DNA from: Adineta vaga
Lineage: Eukaryota; Rotifera
Length of the DNA: 64,000 nt
Reading direction: 5' to 3'
Assembly (NCBI GenBank): GCA_021613535.1
Contig: CP075492.1
Span: forward strand, 7,812,001-7,876,000
Shown: positions 11,501 to 25,147 of the stretch, piece by piece
Numbering within the stretch: the stretch's first letter is position 1
Layout: every line of letters begins with the position of its first letter
Position numbers and translations under genes: made by a program
Notes under the pieces: model-generated
The model's database searches: none
What the model saw: only the letters and a program-made list of their open reading frames with translations
Told to the model about the DNA's origin: nothing

Positions 11501-11741
11501 TTTTATCTCAATGTGATTATTCTGATAAAAATCAAAAATGGATCCATGAAAAAGTAATGTTTATTTGAAAGTTTTTTCATATTCTATATTATCATTTCAG
11601 AACGGAACAATTGTTCATCATCCAAGTGAACTCTGTCTAGATGTTGAAGGTCTTGCCAATAATGATCAACTTAAACTAAGAAAATGTCAACCAAATAAAC
11701 CATCACAACAATGGCTATTCGAACATTATTCAAATCCTTAG
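8530..11741 (+). CDS. GALNT: Polypeptide N-acetylgalactosaminyltransferase (pp-GalNAc-T) with duplicated catalytic exon
   Basis: Golgi type II membrane enzyme that starts mucin-type O-glycosylation by moving GalNAc from UDP-GalNAc to Ser/Thr. Exons: 8530-8787, 8843-8952, 9010-9176, 9237-9356, 9419-9473, then 6A 9523-9726 or 6B 9816-9909+9961-10070, then 10158-10225, 10287-10300, 10759-10891, 10946-11043, 11106-11240, 11305-11553, 11601-11741. The 6B form has 583 residues. Landmarks: TM anchor at about residues 14-35; [19 protein letters not shown]; the metal-binding DxH in FLDAHCE; the [13 protein letters not shown] motif of the Gal/GalNAc-T region; a C-terminal ricin-type lectin domain with CLD and QxW repeats (QKW, QQW). 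The ATG at 8530 follows TTTCAG directly. Exon 6A and the 14-nt exon are treated separately. Confidence 0.93.
9523..9726 (+). other. Alternative exon 6A of the GalNAc-transferase (tandem copy of exon 6B)
   Basis: 204 bp with the same boundaries and phase as spliced exon 6B (9816-9909+9961-10070, also 204 bp). The two 68-residue products align without gaps at about 47% identity (my count), sharing LEP, RIKQ, ILCP and WSLHF. Including both would keep the frame but duplicate part of the catalytic domain, so mutually exclusive use is likely. 6A lacks the Gly-rich [13 protein letters not shown] loop of 6B and has [13 protein letters not shown] instead. Confidence 0.8.
10599..10628. repeat. 30-bp perfect palindrome in a GALNT intron
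   Basis: Centre TTCGAA, with arms built on TTGAGAAACATTT. It lies in the 458-nt intron 10301-10758, which is far longer than its neighbours. It could form a strong hairpin or be the footprint of a mobile element. A partial copy of its core (TTTTTCGAAAATG) occurs near 10450. Confidence 0.85.
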
Positions 11742-12189
11742 TATAATTATTGTAACCATCCGTATGTCTATAGAAAATATTAATTACTCAAGTTTCTTTG
11801 CTTCTTCTTCTTCTTCTTTTCCATTCCATATTTATGTTAATAACAGTGCTGTTGCTATTTCGTGATAAGAGACTTTTATTGATGTTGTTGATTTTATCTT
11901 TCTTTTTCTTGGCTTTAATTGTTTTGTTACCATTAACTATTAAATTATAATAATGAGAATGTATTCACAATCGTTCTAATTTCATTCTTTCAGTGAAAAG
12001 AATCAAAGATATTGGTTATTCTATATTTATATGTACGAACACATCAAAGGAAAAATTCATTGCACACATTCGAAAGACAGAAGCAAAGAAAAAATTGAAC
12101 ATTCCGCTGATCATACATATAAAAAAAACGAGTCTTTATAAATATGTCGAATGAAATGAATACAAAACACACATAAAAAGGAAAGGTGA

Positions 12190-12222
<33 letters not shown>

Positions 12223-12314
12223 CGTATGTCTTTATTGAGCATCATCATAAATTGAGAAAATGATGTCACCGGAAATTGAACAAATGAAAAGTAGATGAGA
12301 AAGAGAGAACTAAA
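11742..12314. other. Convergent 3' flanks of GALNT and RapGAP gene, with CA/TA repeat
   Basis: No coding exon seen. A (CA)n-(TA)n microsatellite runs about 12190-12222. Confidence 0.7.
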
Positions 12315-15300
12315 CTATGAAGCTGTATTTGTTTCCAATAATGGTTGAGGTTCAGTGATCGTCTGACGATGTTCAATTTTGTCAGCTTCGCTGAATTCAC
12401 TTTCAAAATCTTCATCGATGAAACTACTTGTATTATCCTGTTCTTCACTGATACTTGATACTGTTGATGTTTGAAGTCTAAAATAATTAAGAATGAATTT
12501 CAATTTATTATCTTATGAGAGAAAGAAAGTAAAGCAGAAAGGAAGGAAGGAAATGTCAAATCCACACAGATAGTATATATATACCAGACTTCATTAAATG
12601 CTCGTATCATATACATTTCAACGAGTCTATTGAGTTTTAGCTGTTTTTTAAGATGACTAAATAAAGATCAACTTACTTAGTCGTTGTATTGCTACTATTT
12701 CCCGGTGAGGAGTTCGATCGATTTCTCGCGACTTCTTCCAAAGCAGTCGTATTTAAAAATGTATGTTGTAATAATGAACTATCAAATTGATCAGGGAGTT
12801 TGGAATAAAAAAAGATATTATCTTTCTTACCTATCATTAAGTGTTATATTTGCATCATATGCATGTGATTGTAATGAACAAGAAGATTGAGTTGTTGGAA
12901 TACTTTGTAGTTTTGTAATTGGTATTCGAGGTGGAATGGGTGGTGCTGGAGGTGGTGGTGGTGCTGGACGGCCCTTCTAAAAAAGCGTTTTAATACATGT
13001 AGAGATAGTTTTCATGGAAGAAATAAACTTACGGCTGATGTTGTTCGTTTGATAGGTTCTTTATTTCCTGTTGGAAGTGTTTTGTTGTGCATAGAATTCA
13101 TATCTGGTGATGGTGGAGTTGCAGGTGATGCATCAACACTGACAAAATTTGGAGGTAAAGTTGTAGACGGAGATGGTGTTGTCGATGAAATCGAACCTTG
13201 TCGACCCGAAAATACACCGAAGATTTTCGAAAGGCCTCGTCTTTGACGACCAGAATTTGTATTGGTATTATCAATGGTTGAATTTGAACCATTATCACTA
13301 CGTGACGTAGAACGATGTTCCACTTGACAATGAATATTTTCAAGATCCGTTGAAATATTTAAATTTTGTCCAATACACAGTGTTTGAGAAAGTTTTCGAA
13401 GTTCTTCACGTTTCAATCGTTGCCTTTGTTGGGCTACTCGACCGCGAAGACTTGGTGATTCAATTGCAATATGTACCGAATTGAGCAATAGCGTGAGAAA
13501 ATAATCTCGAAATGATTTATCACTTTGATACATTCCACCGGGTGGATCAATTGTTTTTGTTACATCGCCACGATGCCAAATACCAATCTACAATAAAAAG
13601 AAAACTAACATTTCAAATAATCTCATGATTCGTTTTACCTTATAATAAACTTGTTCATTGATTTTATGAGGTTGTACAGTAATATATATTTGTGTAACTT
13701 TACCAGAAATAAAATCCGGTGAAAATTCTGCATTTGGTTCTTGAAAAACAATACAAACAAAAGCATTTCCAACTAGACCTTTACGTTCAATACATTGTCC
13801 ATTGGCTTTTGTTGATGGAATAATTGGAGCAATATTAAACATAATTTCATGATTTTTATATTGAGTATAATAAGAATATTCACCATGTAAATCATCTTTA
13901 GTATCAAGATCACCACGACATTTTGTAAAACCTTTCAAACGTACACGATCGGCTAAGATTTGAAGAAAATCTAATAGATCAATGGATAAGAAATCATTGC
14001 TATAGATATCATATTCCATTGTTTGATCTGAACGTTGATAGATAAGACCAATTTTACAGTTATGCCTTTCATCATTTGATTTATCAGATAAATAAATCTT
14101 TTCATTTGCCTGTTAACAAATAGAAGAAAAAAAACCGTGTTTAGTGAGATTTTCATTGCAATCAACTCTCACCTATACTCACTTTTGGATCACCGATCGT
14201 TTTATATGAATGAACTACAGATAGATTAGCTTGATTGAATAAGATTTGAAGAATATTATCTTCATTTGTACTATCAACCATAAACGAAACATCATCATTA
14301 CGATTCGATGTCCTAAGCAAAAAGAAATCAAATTTATATCTTAACAGCATGTTCATTATCAACATATTGTATTACACCATCGTTCGAATTATCGATAACT
14401 ATATAAATTAAATTAACCTTGTATGAATTATATCTATATATGTTTATCACTATTGAACTAACACAGAAATCTACTATCAGATGCTCTTCTATTTTGTTTC
14501 CTGAGTAACTAGGGAAAAGAATATTATCTACTTAGAGTTACAACTACTTCATTAACCTTTTTATACGAATGATCTGTTCGTGTGATACTTATCTATACAA
14601 AGTTTTCCCCTCATTTACATACCGAATAAGTGCTCGTGCTTGGCAATGAACATCCGGATCATCCGTTGATTTGGTATAGAAATAGCGTAATGATGCAATA
14701 AATGGTCCTTCTTGTTCGAGTTCGCCACAATAATTTGTATGAAACTAAATGATACTTATCTTTGTCTTTATTTGGATTAAATATCGATTCACTTACATAT
14801 TCAAAGAAATATTCACGATAAATCTCTGCTATACATAGTGGTGTATGTATTTCAAGTTTGAGTGTTCCACCAGAACGTAGTTCATTGGAATTGCTATCGA
14901 AACAGAATAGCGACGTACCAGAAGATACCGATGATGTTCTGTAATCTTCTTGTATAACAGATGCTAAACGATCATTACTAGTTGTTGAATTTGTTCGGCT
15001 ATTGTTCAGAGTTGAATTTGATAATTTCTATATGAGAAAAATCATGTAAATCCAATGACTTTAGGGGTAGAATCATATTTTTATTAAAAAAATTTTATGA
15101 ATAAAAGAATCTAGGGTTTGTTAATATTTTCGAATACAAAAAAAAGCAATATTTTCTTACTATCATCTGTTGGTTGGAATAATTATTAAAAATTCTCTTT
15201 AATTTTCTCTGAGGTAATGTTGTTGCAGTTGCAAGAATACTAAACAACATGTTTTATTCATGAAAGATCCATTACTCTAATTTAATTTTTTGACCCGATT

Positions 15301-16101
15301 ATATAGCGTCATGTTATCTTTTCTTTTTCTTTGTGCATGACGTCGTTTTAATAAAAAAAACTCTTTGTTTAGCATGACAATACATTTGACTTACCATCGA
15401 TGAAGGTGGTTCGGTTTTCATTGTCATCATGTCGTTGTTATGTAGTGAAGAAGTACTATTGAAACTATTTGTTATTGTACTTGTCTCGTCTCTAGAAAGA
15501 AAGTGTTTTTCACAATAAAAAAAAGAAGAAGAAAATAATGAACGCACAAACACACACACATGTTGAATCTAATATAGAATAATCGACTGCATCTAACTCT
15601 CAGTTACTGATAAGAGAAGAAAAGAATTGTTAGTTTTCTAATGAAAATGACGTTGTTTTAACAACGACATCCTTATCATTATCATCTGCTTTTTATACCC
15701 ATCGTTATAGTAACTTACTTGTTAATGTTTTTCAAATGTTTATTAGAACGAAAAGCATTTGGAAGTAAAGCACTGAAATTAATTTGAGATGTTGAATTTC
15801 GTCGTTCTGAATGATTATTTTGAACTTGTTGTATATGGGATGGTTTTAATTCACTAAATCTTCGATTACGTTTGTTATTCACTTGTTTACATGTCATATA
15901 TGGCATTGATGATAAATCTGTAAGAATATCACCAGAAATTTCTTCTGTACTCGATGTTGTTCGATGCATTGAATGCGAACGTTGTTGATGATTCTTTAAT
16001 GAAAGTCTTGCATATGGATGATGATTATCTGATTGTGATACGGTCGAATTCATTGGTTTTTTACGAAATATACTTCCTTTACTTGGGGAATCAATTGACA
16101 T
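12315..16101 (-). CDS. Rap-GAP domain protein (RAP1GAP/SIPA1L/GARNL3 group)
   Basis: GTPase-activating protein for Rap-type small GTPases. Exons 15719-16101, 15395-15491, 14797-15027, 14623-14744, 14183-14312, 13639-14109, 13033-13587, 12831-12976, 12677-12778 and 12315-12477 join to 799 residues. N-terminus: Ser-rich, unstructured. Middle: IYREYFFEY, GELEQEGPFIASLRYFY, GLIYQRSDQTMEYDIYSND, FTKCRGDLDTKDDLHGEY, then the catalytic region EIMFNIAPIIPST and ERKGLVGNAFVCIVFQEPN. The catalytic 'Asn thumb' is present (VGN), though the usual GNDIV reads GNAFV. FRDYFLTLLLNSVHIA closes the domain. The tail has a poly-Pro stretch. I omit a possible 79-nt exon at 15161-15239 because it breaks the frame. 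An acceptor-like TTTTTAG lies 21 nt before the ATG. Confidence 0.82.
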
Positions 16102-19100
16102 GATAATATGGAAAGAAATTTTCTAAAAACGAAATTACGATTTATCCTTCTTGATAGAATAAAAAAATATAGCATTGGTTCAAAAGAATACTTTTGTTTT
16201 CTTTTGTAAATGTCAATAGAAGAAAATACTGATGAGTTTTGATTAGAAAAAGGTCATTCTGTTGTGCAAAGAACAAAGCTATCATTTCCTAAATGTAAAA
16301 ATACTTACCATCCATTCGTTTGTCAGCCATATATACGATTATTTTCAATATTCTGTTTTTATTTGTAACGATTTGATTTCTATTCTTTCATGAAAATGAT
16401 ATAGGAATAAATAAATCTTCCGTCACTTTTTCTCCGCCCTTCTCGACGAGAAAGAGAGCGCGAGAGAAAAAAAGAACATACTGCAAGCTGTATTTTTAAT
16501 ATATCTGATACATTCTACTCATATTACTTGCACTTGAGAGAAAAAACAAAAGCAAACGAAATGTATAGCACAATTGAATTCAATTTAACTTAATGTTAAC
16601 ATCTCAACCGTTAATGATATATACATACTAGCAATTATGTTCTGCTTCATTGATCATTCGATGATATACATGAGTCAATAATTAGAAATAGTATATATAC
16701 ATATTGCGCATGCTCTATCTCTTTAGAGAAATTTCTATATATTTGAAATATAACACGTTATATCGGCAATATCAAATTGTTCTTAATAGTAAGAGTAGGT
16801 GGATGAGGAGGTGTGAATAAATACATATATATATATATATATATTGTTATTCGTTGAATATTATATTTTTAAGAGCTTATCACAGGTAACATCGAAGGTG
16901 ATTAAATATATTATTTGCGATGATTCTCTCGAGCTACTCAAATATCCATTATGACTTCTTTTGCTTTTCATGATTACTAATCTGATTTTGAAGCGACTAA
17001 ACTTATTTTTAGCATAACTGCCAGGTAGAGTACTGAAGAATGAGTTCATACTTAGAAAAACCTTAATCTAAACGAGTAGATATTCACTCAAGATGAAAAA
17101 GTGAACAATTCGAATCAATGAAAATTTCAAAATCATCGAAGAAATACTTGGCCTTTCATTTTCTTTTTTTTCAAATTCTAATTGCGTTATTCTTTTTTCT
17201 TCTTCTTCTTCATTTACATTATTTGTCAAGAACAGTCAAGAAGAGAAACATAGAGCTGTCTAGAGCCTTGAAACGTGTCACCTTTTTTTTTTGCAACAAT
17301 TCTGTGATTGTTAGTCTAATTTCTTTTTCGCTTTCTTAGTTATTGATTCTTTTTCTATTTGCACATCTAAAAAAAGATCAAGAGAAAAGTAAATTGATTT
17401 ACTCAAAATTCGAAATCAAACAACGACAAAAAGAAACTCTTATATATATATATAACATCGTCATTTCATTTTAAGAATAGCAAAAATCAACTCGACATAT
17501 GGAAATCTAATTTCTTACCGAATAGATTCTTTGCCATTCATATGTATGCGATTGATAGGTATAGTTTTTTTGTTATGATTATTATGTATGTAAATGTAAC
17601 CTTTTTGCGATGAACTTTTTATATTATTATACATCGATACAAATCAAAATACTACTTATTGTACACAAGATATTATTTGTATATGGTAATTGATCTACTC
17701 ATATCGAATAACCTGAATGATTATGTAAATAGTAAAAACGTTATTGTAAGATTATGAAGGAAAAAAGAAAAAATTCATTATTTATTTCAAAAATATCTTT
17801 TCTATCAATAAAGATAATTAATAGTTTCTAACTAAGAAAGAAAGAGACAGAAAAGAAGAATGTATTAAATTTCTAAGAAGATTAATATCAAAAAGAAAAA
17901 AATGTCATGTTAAAGAGATGGTTAATCTTAACAGAGAAAAGAAAATCATGTTTTCTTATAGTCCAATGTATTGATGCTCTTTTCATAATTAACAATGATG
18001 AAAGACGACATTTGCATTTTGTTCAATTTATTTATAGCAATGCTATATGTACTGAATAAAAAGACGAATGATCAAAATTTCATTGGACGTTTCAATCAAA
18101 TGAAGTCATAGAGTTTGTATTTACATAACTGTTAACATAACACAATCGACTTAGTTGATTATATTCGAGTCAGATGATTCGGAAAATTTGACCTTCGAGA
18201 ATTTTTGCGGTTTAAAACACAGAATCATTTTTATAATAGTTGATTCTTATAATTCATTTGTTAAAAAAATTTCCTCGAGAAAATGCTGTTTGAAATCGAC
18301 TATGTTTATTTTGAACAGGATGACCTTGTCTTCACGTAACTGTACACAAAGAAAGTTAACGTTAGAATCTAATCTTGTAACAGAAATGATCTGATTCTTG
18401 ATATTTATAATAATATGTTCAGATTTTACGTACAAAAAAAATCATCTTGATGTTGAAATCGCAGACGATACAGTGTGCCGCTGTATATTAATAAACTATC
18501 ATTTTTCTGTCAGATTGTTTCATTATATTTGAGTTGAAATGGAATAGAGTTTCATTTTATAAAGTTAATAATTAAATTCTGTCTAAAACATACACTGTTC
18601 TTCAAATATCGCTAATGTAACGAGTATGAATAAAAGAAAACAATCATGAAAATTATATATTTCAGTAAATAGTCGGAAAATAGAATTCGAATGACATAGA
18701 CTTTTTTCAAATTGAATATTGCAAGTTGATTTTATTTCCGAGAATATATGCATCTAAGATTAGAACTAGAAAAATACCTATATCGTTGGTGATTGAACGT
18801 TTATTATCATAGATTTTATTGTTGAATAAAACGAAAGAATAAAATAAAAACTCCATGATTTAATATATTATCGTTTTCATTCGTGACCATTCATCACTAA
18901 TTTGAAATTGCGCATCTATTTGAGGTGAGAAATTGATTTTCATTATAATTTAATACATTCACGAATGTGTAATACTACTTTGAAAATCAAGTTTGAGTGC
19001 ATTCTTTGCATAATGATTTGTTTCGATAGTGAAAGTATACGATACCTTTTTTTAATAATAGAGTTTGACATTTGTGCACTCTTCACGTTTTCTTTGGCCC

Positions 19101-19236
19101 GATATAGTGCATCAAGTGAAATTATTTTTTAGAAGTCTATAAAAAAACTAAGTAACAGAGAATATTTCTTCTTCACTGTTAACTTTTATTTCCTATCATT
19201 TTTAAGAACTCTTTTTGGAACAAAGAAATCAATAGT
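16102..19236. other. 3.1-kb intergenic region between divergent genes
   Basis: Start codons of the RapGAP gene (-) and the PAN-NHL gene (+) face away from here, so both promoters are inside. An (AT)n repeat lies at 16822-16844 and another near 17438-17453. I find no exon with a supportable product. Confidence 0.6.
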
Positions 19237-20771
19237 ATGTTGTCATTTTACAATCCTATATTCATTTGGTTTATTCCGATTACTCTCTATTTTCCAATTG
19301 AAGTTCATGGATATCAATCACTTTTTAGTTTATCTGCTTCAGGAAAGAAGTTCTTTTCTGAAAATGAACAAGTTCTACTTGTATCTAACATCAGTACGAA
19401 TTCAAGCATCGAATGTTTGCAGGCATGTCATGCAAATGTCTATTGTCGTGTATTTGATTATGATGGAGAGACAAATCAATGTCGTCTATTCGAAGGTGAT
19501 GTCAATAGTATGGGTATCATTGATGTACCTTCTTCACTATTATCAATTGTTGGTTGGATTCAGTTGAAAAAAGAAGCATTTATCAGTAGAGGCTGGCCCT
19601 GTCATTTTTGCGTGTATGAACGCAATTTGATATGTAGAAATTCAACTTGCCAATGTTTAGCACGCACGTATTTTGATGGATCAATTTGTCGTAGTCAAAA
19701 GTTGTTGGGAGATCAGTGTACTTCTGAAACAGATTGTCGAAATGATGTGAATCTAACTTGTTTATCACGAAAACAATGTGGACGTAAGTTCTCCTAAAAG
19801 AAAATTATGGAAGTTATATATAAATATATAGAGAAACGTTTTTTTTAAATATTCTAGCATTAATTATTCAATCTGGTATTACTGTTGGTGGTTATTCAAA
19901 TGGTTTGCCAGGACTAACCAATGATGCACTTTCGGCTCCATTTGGTGTTGTAGTAGATCAAGATGGTTCATTACTTGTTAGTGATGCTTCAAATGCTCGT
20001 ATTATGCGATTATATGAAGGATCTATAGTGGGCACCGTTGTTGCAGGAACAGGAATTGCAGGTAATGAGTCTACAAGATTTAGTTTTCCTTCGCATTTAT
20101 TTATTGATAACGCGTCGAATGTTTATGTTGGTGATACTCTGAATGGTCGAGTTATGTTATGGTTGAATGGTTCTTCTTCTGGTGTCTCAGTAACAGGTTC
20201 AACACGTATATTAGGTCGAACTATAGGCGTTGCTGTTGATTCACAAAAGAATGTTTATGTAGCTGAAACAGATAATCATCGAGTAACTAAATGGGCACCC
20301 AATGCTACATCTGGTATCGTAGTTGCTGGTACAGGTATATCGGGAATGGATAATCAACATCTCAGTTTTCCTTTTGGACTTTATCTCGATGAAGTACAAT
20401 CGTATCTTTATGTTGCTGACTATGGAAACAATCGTATTCAAAGATTTACTCTTGGAATATCATTGAATGGAACAACTGTAGCAGGTGGAAATGGTTATGG
20501 TTCAAATGATAATCAATTATCTTTTCCTCAAGCAATATGTGTGTCGAAAAAGACCGGTGCAATCTATATTGCTGATACATTCAATAATCGTATTGCACGT
20601 TGGAATGCTGGTGCAACAAGTGGAGCAACACTCGTTGGTATTACTGGAATGTTTGGAACAAATGCAACATTTTTATATGGTCCTGGTAGTGTTACTTTAA
20701 ACAAAAATGAAACATATCTTTATGTTGCCGATTTAAATAATAATCGAATTCAAAGATTTACACTTATTTAA
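19237..20771 (+). CDS. Secreted PAN/apple-like + NHL-repeat beta-propeller protein
   Basis: Two exons, 19237-19783 and 19858-20771, give 486 residues. A hydrophobic N-terminus (FIWFIPITLYFPIEVHG) is a likely signal peptide. Residues about 50-110 form a Cys-containing PAN/apple-like module (CLQACHANVYCRVFDYD), followed by an EGF-like Cys cluster (CHFCVYERNLICRNSTCQC). The second exon is a six-blade NHL-type propeller with repeated signatures such as LLVSDASNARIMR, VYVAETDNHRVTKW, LYVADYGNNRIQRF and IYIADTFNNRIARW. Many potential N-glycosylation sites. Large families of such genes occur in bdelloid rotifers. The ligand is unknown; extracellular protein or glycan binding is inference. Confidence 0.85.
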
Positions 20772-21442
20772 AGTCGTTTTGTACATATACAAAAGCTAAA
20801 CAAACAAAACTTCAATTCATCACATTCATTTCCAATAAAGAAAAGTTATCGATTATTTCCTAATAATTTCTTCTTCTTCTTTTTTTCTGATATATATATA
20901 TATAGAAATAAATAAGAATATATCTTTTCTTCCAAATCTTACCAATGAGAAAGCGCGCGCAAGCACACACACATTAGCACTTAGGAAAAAATAATCATCA
21001 CAAATAACTTGAAAATAACCACAGCAACAACAAGAACAACAATAAAGACATTGAGAAAACGGAAAAATAATAACAAGCTAAACAAAAGAAAGACATACAA
21101 GAAGAAAACAAAAATCTTGTTTTGTTTTGTTTAATTTAGAAGAAAAGAAAGAAAAGAAAGAATCAAGAGATTCATCAATTGAAGATACTGTGTTAAACAA
21201 GACCATTTATCACTAAAATAAAAAGTTATTCAATTAATTTTCTAGTTTTTAAAATCAAATGTTAGTAAAATAGGCACACTCAATAAATAATGTCGATGAA
21301 TCAAATTTAAGATTTGAAAATTTCTCGAAAATGAATTATCTCACACACACACACACTCTCATTTTGTTAGTCAACTTAAAGCATTTTGTCTAGAAAGCTG
21401 TTTCGTACACGCACGCATGTATTATACTATTAACGACTAGTA
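20772..21442. other. Convergent 3' flanks of PAN-NHL and S6K genes
   Basis: Low-complexity A-rich sequence with short CA and TA repeats (about 20960-20972, 21344-21358). No coding potential seen. Confidence 0.7.
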
Positions 21443-24002
<2,560 letters not shown>

Positions 24003-25147
24003 TGTTTAAGTTAATTGAAAAGACAAAAAGAAATCAGCTTTTTATATATGATGAGATTTTTCAATGCATAGTTGAGATTTTCTATGCGGAATTTAGAAGT
24101 GCCTGGATTTTATAGAGAAAAAAAATAGAAAAATGAGATAATGGAACTATTTCGTATTGGTCAATGATCTATGCAATCATAGATGCCATATTTATGTCAA
24201 TGTATTGGAAACCAATTCATACGTTGCCATGACATTTGTATTAAAAATGGTGGATAAGTTTTTTTTTTTTGTTGACTTTTGCCATGAAATGAAGGAATTG
24301 TAAGTTTTACTAAGATACAAGGATGTATCGAAGGTAATTTAATATTTATTTTTGTTTCTCAAGATAAAATACTGTATCGAGCGTTTATTAGTCATACTAT
24401 GACCAAAAGGTTTCCTGATAGATTTACTGTAGTTCGATCTTGTATAGTATTACGAAAAGGAATTCGTTTCTAATTTAAATATTTATTTTAAAATATTACA
24501 CAAAAACAAAGATACATTAGATATTTCCAAGCGTTCATACTGTAATTTCGTATAGTAAAGGTTTTTTTGGAAAGTCTATTAGTCTTCGTAAGAAACATAA
24601 AAGGAACTAACAAATAGATAGTCATATTTATTCCTCTACAAAAGTATTGTTTTAGAAACGGTGTGACCGATATCTTTTAAATTACTTCAGTAGTATGCGT
24701 TTCATAGTTCATATTTTTAATTCCAATGTATAAGTAGTTAATCCATATATGAACAAAGATATACTTAGAAAAAATAACAGAACGAAAGTTTATTTATGCC
24801 AGATGAAGAGAAATTAATCATTCATAGTTTTAGTGTGATGTGCAATCTTCTTATCTTTAGATTAGTTTAAGTCGAATTAGTCGTATTATAAAATAAACAA
24901 TTAGATCAATCATTTGTAAAAAAAAAGGAACTTTTTGTTTTCGAATAAAATTTGATAAATTCGTCTTCTATATTCAGAGAAAAAAACATTTTTATTATAA
25001 ATGTCACAATCAGAAATCGAAAGACTCAGTTACTCACGTCTTAAAGACTTTATCTTTTTCTCGATCTATTTCTGTGTGTTCTACATTACGAATTTATATT
25101 TCTAGATATGCACTTTTTTTCCTGTAAAAACTGAAGGATTCTTTTAG
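24003..25147. promoter_or_regulatory. Divergent intergenic region, S6K (-) / STPG2 (+)
   Basis: 1.15 kb between opposite start codons. No coding exon recognised; AT-rich throughout. The last bases are TTCTTTTAG touching the STPG2 ATG. Confidence 0.5.

Noticed and set aside
15161-15239. Possible extra exon of the RapGAP gene (79 nt, bounded by AG and GTAAG)
   Set aside because: Its open frame needs an incoming phase that the preceding exon does not give; skipping it joins neighbours in phase 0.
16311-16335. Minus-strand ATGGCTGACAAACGAATG followed by a GTAAGT donor, as an alternative RapGAP first exon
   Set aside because: Its end phase does not match any downstream exon without an immediate stop; it could only be an untranslated exon.
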